Positions 57,492 to 64,000 of a stretch of DNA of 64,000 bases are shown piece after piece. Position numbers and translations under genes: made by a program. Positions within the stretch are counted from its first letter, which is position 1. Each line of letters opens with the position of its first letter. This DNA is from Micromonospora avicenniae (GTDB taxonomy: Bacteria; Actinomycetota; Actinomycetes; Mycobacteriales; Micromonosporaceae): positions 62,001 to 126,000 of the forward strand of contig NZ_FTNF01000014.1 in NCBI RefSeq assembly GCF_900156065.1, written 5' to 3'. The notes under the pieces were generated by a model. The model searched no databases. It was given only the letters and a program-made list of their open reading frames with translations, and was not told the origin of the DNA.

Positions 57492-60092
57492 TTACTGCTT
57501 GAGCATGTTGTCCAGCAGCAGGGCGCAGCGGATCAGCCCGAGGTGGCTGTACGCCTGCGGGTGGTTGCCCAGACCACGCTCGGCGAGCGGGTCGTACTGC
57601 TCGGGGAGCAGACCCGTCGGCCCGGCGGTGTCGATCATCTGGGTGAAGAGTTCCTCGGCATCGGTGCGCCGACCGGTGCGCAGGTACGCCTCGATGAGCC
57701 ACGCCGTGCAGATGTGGAAGCCGCCCTCCCGGCCGGGCAGGCCGTCGTCCCAGTGGTAGCGGTAGACCACCGGGCCGCTGCGCAGGTCGGCCTCGATCTT
57801 GAGCACGGTGGACAGGAAACGCGGGTCGTCGCCGGGGAGCAGGCCGGAGAGGCCGATCCAGAGCGAGGAGGCGTCCATGTCCTCGTCGCCGTACGCGACG
57901 CTGTACGCCTCGGCGTGCTCGTGCCAGCCGTACTCCAGCACGTTGGCGGCGATCCGGTCGCGCAGGTCCACCCACTCCGGGCGGTCCTCGCCGCCGTGCT
58001 GCCGTACGACGTGCAGCGCCCGGTCCACGGTCATCCAGCACATCACCTTCGAGAAGATGTGGTGCCGCGGTGGGAGGCGGGCCTCCCAGATGCCGTGGTC
58101 GGGCTCGTGCCAGCGGCGGCTGACCGCCTCGACCATCGACTCCAGCACCCGCCACTCCGTCTCCCGGACCGAGCCGCGCAGGTCGGCCACGGCGGCGATC
58201 AGATCGGCGACCGGCCCGAAGACGTCGAGCTGGAGCTGGTGGTTGGCGAGGTTGCCGACGCGTACCGGCCGGGAGCCGGCGTAGCCGGGCAGGGTCTCGA
58301 TGACCGCCTCGGCGCCCAGCTCGTACCCGTCCACGGTGTAGAGCGGGTGCAGTCGCTCGGGGTGCCCGCCGGTGCGTTCGACGACTCCGTCGATCCAGCG
58401 CAGCAACCCCTCGGCCTCCTCGGTCGAGCCGAGGTCGACCAGCGACCGGGCGCTCAGCGCCGCGTCCCGCAGCCAGCAGTAGCGGTAGTCCCAGTTGCGT
58501 ACGCCGCCCAGCTCCTCGGGGAGCGAGGTGGTCGCGGCGGCCAGGATCGAGCCGCTGGGCTGGTGGCAGAGACCGCGCAACGTGAGGGCGCTGCGGACGA
58601 CGAGGTCACGGGCGGTGCTGGGCAGCCGGAGCGTGGACACCCAGTCCTTCCACGGCTGCTCGGCCGCGGCCTGCCGCTCGTGGATCGACAGCCGGTGGTG
58701 CTCCAGGCTCTGCGTGCCGAAGCGCATCTCCAGCACGACCTGCCCGCCGGTGGCGCGGAGGTCGACGACCGCCTTGGCGCTCTCGTAGACGCCGTCGCTG
58801 GTGATCTCCCACTCGACGCCGGGGGAGTAGAGCGCGATCGGCTCGTTGGAGCCGAGCACCAGCAGGCCGTCGTCGAGCGGTTGCAGCTGCACGGCCACCT
58901 GGCCGAACTCGGGCCGGGGCGCGAACTCGATCCGTGCCCGCGCGGTGCCGCTGAGCACCCGGATCAGCGTCGAGTCGCCACCCATGACGGCTGGTCCGTC
59001 CGGCGTGGTCTCGCTGGCGGGCGTGTCCAGCCAGTCGGTGACGGTCAGGCCCGACCAGCGGGTCTCCACGGTCATGGTGCCGGGACGGTAGCGCTGGCCG
59101 AGCGGGATGCCGCCCCGCTCCGGTGAGACGGTGAAGTGTCCGGCGGGGCTGCCACCGACCAGGTCGGCGAAGATCGCCGCCGAGTCCGGCTTCGGGTGGC
59201 AGAGCCAGGTGATCTTCGCCTCCGGCGTGACCAGCCCGACGGTACGGCCGTTGGCCAGCATCGAGTGCCGCTCGATCGGCACCGCCCGCTCGCCGAAGAG
59301 CCAGTGCCGGCGGGTCTCCAGCAGCAGGCCGAGCGCACGGGCGGCCTCGATCGGCTCGGCCACCCGGTACTGGGCCTGGGTGTCGCCGGGGCCGATCTTG
59401 ATGCCGACGTCCGGGCCGTGCAGGTTGCCGAACGCGTTCTCGTCGGTGACGTCGTCACCGATGAAGAGGACCGCGCTGGCGGAGAGCTGCGTACGCAGCT
59501 GGTCGACCGCGGTGCCCTTGTGGGTGGCGACCACCGAGAGCTCGATGACCTCCTTGCCCTGGGTGACGGTGACGCCGTCCCAGGTCGCGGGGCCGCTGCG
59601 GACCGCCTCGATGGCGGCCGCGGCGATCTGCGGGTCCAGCCCGCGGGTGTGCACGGCGACGCTCGCCGGCTTGCGCTCCAGCCGGACGCCCGGATGGGCC
59701 GCGGCGATCTCGCGCAGCGCGTTCCGCAGCCGGGTGCGGATCTCGATCAGCTCGGGCGAGAGTCGTTCGACGAAGCCGATGTCGAACTCGGAGCCGTGGC
59801 TGCCGACCAGGTGCACCTCGCTGGGCAACCGGGACAACGCGGCCAGGTCACGCAGCGCCCGACCGGAGACCACCGCCACGGTGGTCTGCGGCATCGCGGC
59901 CAGCGCGCGGATCGCGGCCACCGATTCGGGCAGGGGTACGGCCTTGCTCGGGTCCTCGACGATCGGCGCCAGGGTGCCGTCGTAGTCACAGGCGATCAGG
60001 AGCTGCGGCACCCGGGCGATCCGGCCGATCGCGGTGCGCAGCTCCGGGTCCATGACGTCGGTGGCGACGCCACCGGGCAGAGAGGTGGTCAC
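57492..60092 (-). CDS. otsB: Trehalose-phosphatase (OtsB) fused to a GH15 glycosidase
   Basis: This 866-residue protein joins an N-terminal HAD trehalose-6-phosphatase (about 15-265; ACDYDGTLAPIVEDP with D36 and D38, VVSGRALRDLAALS, FIGDDVTDENAFGNL) to a C-terminal GH15 glucosidase/trehalase-like domain (about 275-866; GGVRNWDYRYCWLRDAALS, HPERLHPLYTVDGYELGAE, RPVRVGNLANHQLQLDVFG, GLGNHPQAYSHLGLI). The GTG start overlaps the otsA stop by 4 bases. A phosphatase making trehalose joined to a possible trehalase is striking. Confidence 0.9.
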   Translation of the reverse strand: MTTSLPGGVATDVMDPELRTAIGRIARVPQLLIACDYDGTLAPIVEDPSKAVPLPESVAAIRALAAMPQTTVAVVSGRALRDLAALSRLPSEVHLVGSHGSEFDIGFVERLSPELIEIRTRLRNALREIAAAHPGVRLERKPASVAVHTRGLDPQIAAAAIEAVRSGPATWDGVTVTQGKEVIELSVVATHKGTAVDQLRTQLSASAVLFIGDDVTDENAFGNLHGPDVGIKIGPGDTQAQYRVAEPIEAARALGLLLETRRHWLFGERAVPIERHSMLANGRTVGLVTPEAKITWLCHPKPDSAAIFADLVGGSPAGHFTVSPERGGIPLGQRYRPGTMTVETRWSGLTVTDWLDTPASETTPDGPAVMGGDSTLIRVLSGTARARIEFAPRPEFGQVAVQLQPLDDGLLVLGSNEPIALYSPGVEWEITSDGVYESAKAVVDLRATGGQVVLEMRFGTQSLEHHRLSIHERQAAAEQPWKDWVSTLRLPSTARDLVVRSALTLRGLCHQPSGSILAAATTSLPEELGGVRNWDYRYCWLRDAALSARSLVDLGSTEEAEGLLRWIDGVVERTGGHPERLHPLYTVDGYELGAEAVIETLPGYAGSRPVRVGNLANHQLQLDVFGPVADLIAAVADLRGSVRETEWRVLESMVEAVSRRWHEPDHGIWEARLPPRHHIFSKVMCWMTVDRALHVVRQHGGEDRPEWVDLRDRIAANVLEYGWHEHAEAYSVAYGDEDMDASSLWIGLSGLLPGDDPRFLSTVLKIEADLRSGPVVYRYHWDDGLPGREGGFHICTAWLIEAYLRTGRRTDAEELFTQMIDTAGPTGLLPEQYDPLAERGLGNHPQAYSHLGLIRCALLLDNMLKQ

Positions 60093-61489
60093 GCGGCCTC
60101 CGCCTCGGGAGCACCGAGCTCGGTGAGGAAGGACTGGGCCCAGTGGCCCACATCGTTGGTACGCAGATGGCGTTGCATCGTCCGCATACGGCGGCGTGCC
60201 TCCGGCTTCTCGACATGCACGGCCCGCAGCAGGGCATCCTTGACCGCGTCGGGGTCGTGCGGGTTGCACAGGAACGCCTGGCGCAGCTCGGTCGCTGCCC
60301 CGGCGAACTCGCTGAGCACGAGGGCTCCGCCCTGGTCGGCGCGCGATGCCACGTACTCCTTGGCCACCAGATTCATCCCGTCTCGCAGCGGGGTCACCAT
60401 CATGACGTCGGCAGCGACGTACATCGCGGCGAGTTCGCTGCGACTGTACGACTGATGGAGATAATGCACCGCAGGCACACCCACCCTGCCGAATTCGCCA
60501 TTTATCCGACCAACCTCGCGCTCGACCTTGACGCGGAGGGCCTGGTAGTGCTCGACGCGCTCCCGGCTCGGCGTGGCGACCTGCACCATGACCGCGTCCG
60601 GGACGCTCAGCTTCCCGTCGGCCAACAGTTCCCGGAAGGCCTTCAGGCGCAGTTCGATGCCCTTGGTGTAGTCCAGCCGGTCCACGCCCAGGATGATCGT
60701 CCGGGGGTTGCCGAGCTCCTCCCGGATCTCCTTGGCCCGGGCCTGGACCGCCGGGTCGGCGGCCATCCGCTCCATCTCGCGCGTGTCGATCGAGATGGGG
60801 AACGCGCCGGCCTTCACCTGCCGGCCGTCGACCTGGATCATCTGGCCCTCGTAGCGCAGCCCGAGCAGGTGCCGGGCCAGCCGGACGAAGTTCTGGGCGG
60901 CCAGCCGCTGCTGGAATCCGACCAGGTCGGCGCCGAGCAGCCCGCGCAGGATCTCGGTGCGGAACGGCATCTGCATGAACAGTTCGATGGGCGGGAACGG
61001 GATGTGCAGGAAGAAACCGATGCGCAGATCCGGCCGCAGCTCGCGGAGCATCGCGGGGACGAGCTGGAGCTGGTAGTCCTGCACCCAGACCGTGGCGCCC
61101 TCGGCCGCCACGTCCGCCGCGGCCTCCGCGAACCGGGCGTTGACCAGGCGGTACGTCTCCCGCCAGCGACGCTTGTAGACAGGCGTCTCCACGGCGTCGT
61201 GGTAGAGCGGCCAGATCGTCGCGTTGGACTGGCCCTCGTAGTAGCGCTCGAGCTCCTCGGCGCTCAGCGGCACCGGGTGCAGGTGGATGCCCTCCAGGTC
61301 GAACGGCTCCGGGGCGGCGCCGGTGCCGCCGGCCCAGCCGACCCAGGTGCCCTGGTGCTCGGCCAGGACGGGGTGCAGGGCGGTCACCAGCCCACCCGGG
61401 CTGCGCCGCCACTGCCGCCCCTCGGGTGTGCTCACCTCGTCGACCGGCAGGCGGTTCGCCACTACGACAAAGGAGCTGCGGACGGTCAC
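60089..61489 (-). CDS. otsA: Trehalose-6-phosphate synthase
   Basis: This 466-residue GT20 enzyme makes trehalose-6-phosphate from a nucleotide-glucose and glucose-6-phosphate. Signatures are VVVANRLPVDEVS, RSPGGLVTALHPVL, QDYQLQLVPAMLRELRPDLRIGFFLHIPFPP, LGVDRLDYTKGIELRLKAF and VTPLRDGMNLVAKEYVASR. Length matches the family. GGAGG lies 9 bases before the GTG start. It overlaps the OtsB-GH15 gene, and the two are cotranscribed. Confidence 0.96.
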   Translation of the reverse strand: MTVRSSFVVVANRLPVDEVSTPEGRQWRRSPGGLVTALHPVLAEHQGTWVGWAGGTGAAPEPFDLEGIHLHPVPLSAEELERYYEGQSNATIWPLYHDAVETPVYKRRWRETYRLVNARFAEAAADVAAEGATVWVQDYQLQLVPAMLRELRPDLRIGFFLHIPFPPIELFMQMPFRTEILRGLLGADLVGFQQRLAAQNFVRLARHLLGLRYEGQMIQVDGRQVKAGAFPISIDTREMERMAADPAVQARAKEIREELGNPRTIILGVDRLDYTKGIELRLKAFRELLADGKLSVPDAVMVQVATPSRERVEHYQALRVKVEREVGRINGEFGRVGVPAVHYLHQSYSRSELAAMYVAADVMMVTPLRDGMNLVAKEYVASRADQGGALVLSEFAGAATELRQAFLCNPHDPDAVKDALLRAVHVEKPEARRRMRTMQRHLRTNDVGHWAQSFLTELGAPEAEAA

Positions 61490-61837
61490 GTTCGGCCACC
61501 TCCGGTGCTGGGCGGATCAACCGCATGGGCGTACTGAGCGTAGCTGCGAGGTCTGGGAGACCGTGCCGGAGTTCCCTACCCTCGCCACGCTCGCCGAATC
61601 CCGTCGGTGATCTTGCCAACAGCCACGCTCCCGCCCGACGCCGGGGCGGCCGTCGGGCCGGAGCAGGCGCGACGCGGCGGTACGCCCGGGCGGGGTGATG
61701 TGGGCGCGGCGTCGGATACCTGTCAGGATTGACGATGGCGTGCGTGCGGCCGGCCCGGCCGGCGGCTGCGGCGGCATCCGCCGCCCGTGCCCTCGCCCGC
61801 CGGCTCCCAGTCGAAACCTACGGAGGTAGTCCGCACC
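61490..61837. other. Divergent intergenic region between otsA and ettA
   Basis: These 348 bases hold the divergent promoters of otsA and ettA. A TGTCAGGAT at about 61720-61728 resembles a minus-10 element for ettA, but a start could not be fixed. A 61735 ATG frame of low-complexity Ala/Arg codons is not supported as a gene. Confidence 0.45.
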
Positions 61838-63514
<1,677 letters not shown>

Positions 63515-63516
63515 GC

Positions 63517-63963
63517 ATGGCCGACCGGTTCGTCTACCACTGCGCCCTGCGCTGGTCAGATCTCGACGCCTACGGGCACGTCAACAACTCGCGCTTCCTC
63601 ACCCTGTACGAGGAGGCACGGGTGGCGTTGATGTTCGCCGGTGCCCGGGCGTGGGGGGTGGACTCGTTCGCGGCGGGTGTGGTGATTCGCCGGCACGAGG
63701 TGGACTACCTGCGCCCGGTCGACTACTCCCTCGACCGGGGCACCGCCGAGGCCGCGCCGACCGTACGTATCGAGCTGTGGGTGGAGGAGATCCGGCCCTC
63801 GCGGTTCACCGTCGCGTACGAGCTCTACGACGGCGAGGTGCTGGCCGGCCGGGCCCGCTCGGTGTTGGTGCCGTTCGACCTGAGCCGGCAGGTGCCGCGC
63901 CGGATCACCGAGCGGGAGCGGGAGTTCCTGCTGAACCATGCCCCGTCGGGCGGGTCCGCATGA
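63517..63963 (+). CDS. Hotdog-fold acyl-CoA thioesterase
   Basis: This 148-residue 4HBT-type thioesterase has FVYHCALRWSDLDAYGHVNNSRFLTLYEEAR with the catalytic Asp (WSDLDAYGHVNN) and VVIRRHEVDYLRPVDY. It hydrolyses acyl-CoA thioesters; chain-length preference is unknown. It starts 2 bases after the ettA stop and overlaps the next gene by 4 bases, an ettA-thioesterase operon. Confidence 0.9.
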   Translation: MADRFVYHCALRWSDLDAYGHVNNSRFLTLYEEARVALMFAGARAWGVDSFAAGVVIRRHEVDYLRPVDYSLDRGTAEAAPTVRIELWVEEIRPSRFTVAYELYDGEVLAGRARSVLVPFDLSRQVPRRITEREREFLLNHAPSGGSA

Positions 63964-64000
63964 CCCGCCCGGAGGCGGCGGCCGGGGTCGGTGCGGCGCA
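63960..64000 (+). CDS. Start of a coupled gene, truncated by the window edge
   Basis: ATG 63960 overlaps the thioesterase stop by 4 bases (ATGA) and opens MTRPEAAAGVGAA to the end of the window. Too little is visible to identify the product. It belongs to the ettA-thioesterase operon by position. Confidence 0.5.
   Translation, partial: MTRPEAAAGVGAA

Overview
The window is high-GC chromosomal DNA from a Gram-positive actinobacterium. Dense coding, many GTG starts, TANNNT minus-10 boxes sitting 6-7 bases before start codons, an RpiR-murQ pair, an NlpC/P60 hydrolase, an ATP-dependent DNA ligase, a PPOX F420-type enzyme and several actinobacterial DUF families suggest the Micromonosporaceae, most likely Micromonospora or a close relative. 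That assignment is an inference; no rRNA gene is present to confirm it.

Layout. Positions 1-4443 hold the tail of an SH3-domain protein, tspO, a four-gene minus-strand operon (nucleotidyltransferase, BON protein, metallophosphoesterase, 47-residue GPGG membrane protein), a thymidylate-kinase-like gene and an SDR. Positions 4741-8107 carry murR-like/murQ (cell-wall recycling) and a SigB-type sigma factor. Positions 8177-14887 hold an NlpC/P60 hydrolase, small membrane and DUF genes, and a class I DAHP synthase with a structured 5' leader. Positions 14854-25887 contain a catalase-like gene, an M16 peptidase pair, asd, PPOX, CBS, an SCP2-debranching enzyme pair, an isochorismatase and a GlxA-type regulator. 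Positions 25961-29056 encode a three-gene signalling operon: histidine kinase, membrane protein with a degenerate kinase-like C-terminus, and LuxR response regulator.

Positions 34057-36852 look like a small decayed island beside tRNA-Arg(TCT). It holds a broken DUF6228 gene, a SnoaL/TetR divergent pair with twin operators, two integrase C-terminal scars and a 42-base copy of the tRNA 3' half. Positions 37065-40487 hold a catalytically dead trypsin-like protein, an alpha/beta hydrolase, a RaiA/HPF-like protein and an SSB paralogue with DnaA-box-like sites upstream.

Positions 40733-57438 are dominated by corrinoid genes in three blocks: cobD-cobQ; a CobB/CbiA-like gene that has lost key residues; and cobC-cobT-cobA/cysG. 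Between them lie a rhodanese, a P-loop kinase, an M20 peptidase, DNA ligase, SURF1, a GNAT and a class A penicillin-binding protein. Positions 57492-61489 carry otsA and an OtsB-GH15 fusion. The window ends with ettA, a hotdog thioesterase and the start of another coupled gene.

The most notable observations are the tRNA-linked integration scars, the CobB-like protein lacking both its Walker lysine and glutaminase cysteine, the kinase/pseudo-kinase system, a dispersed palindrome family with a fixed 16-base spacer, and several well-formed operator palindromes.
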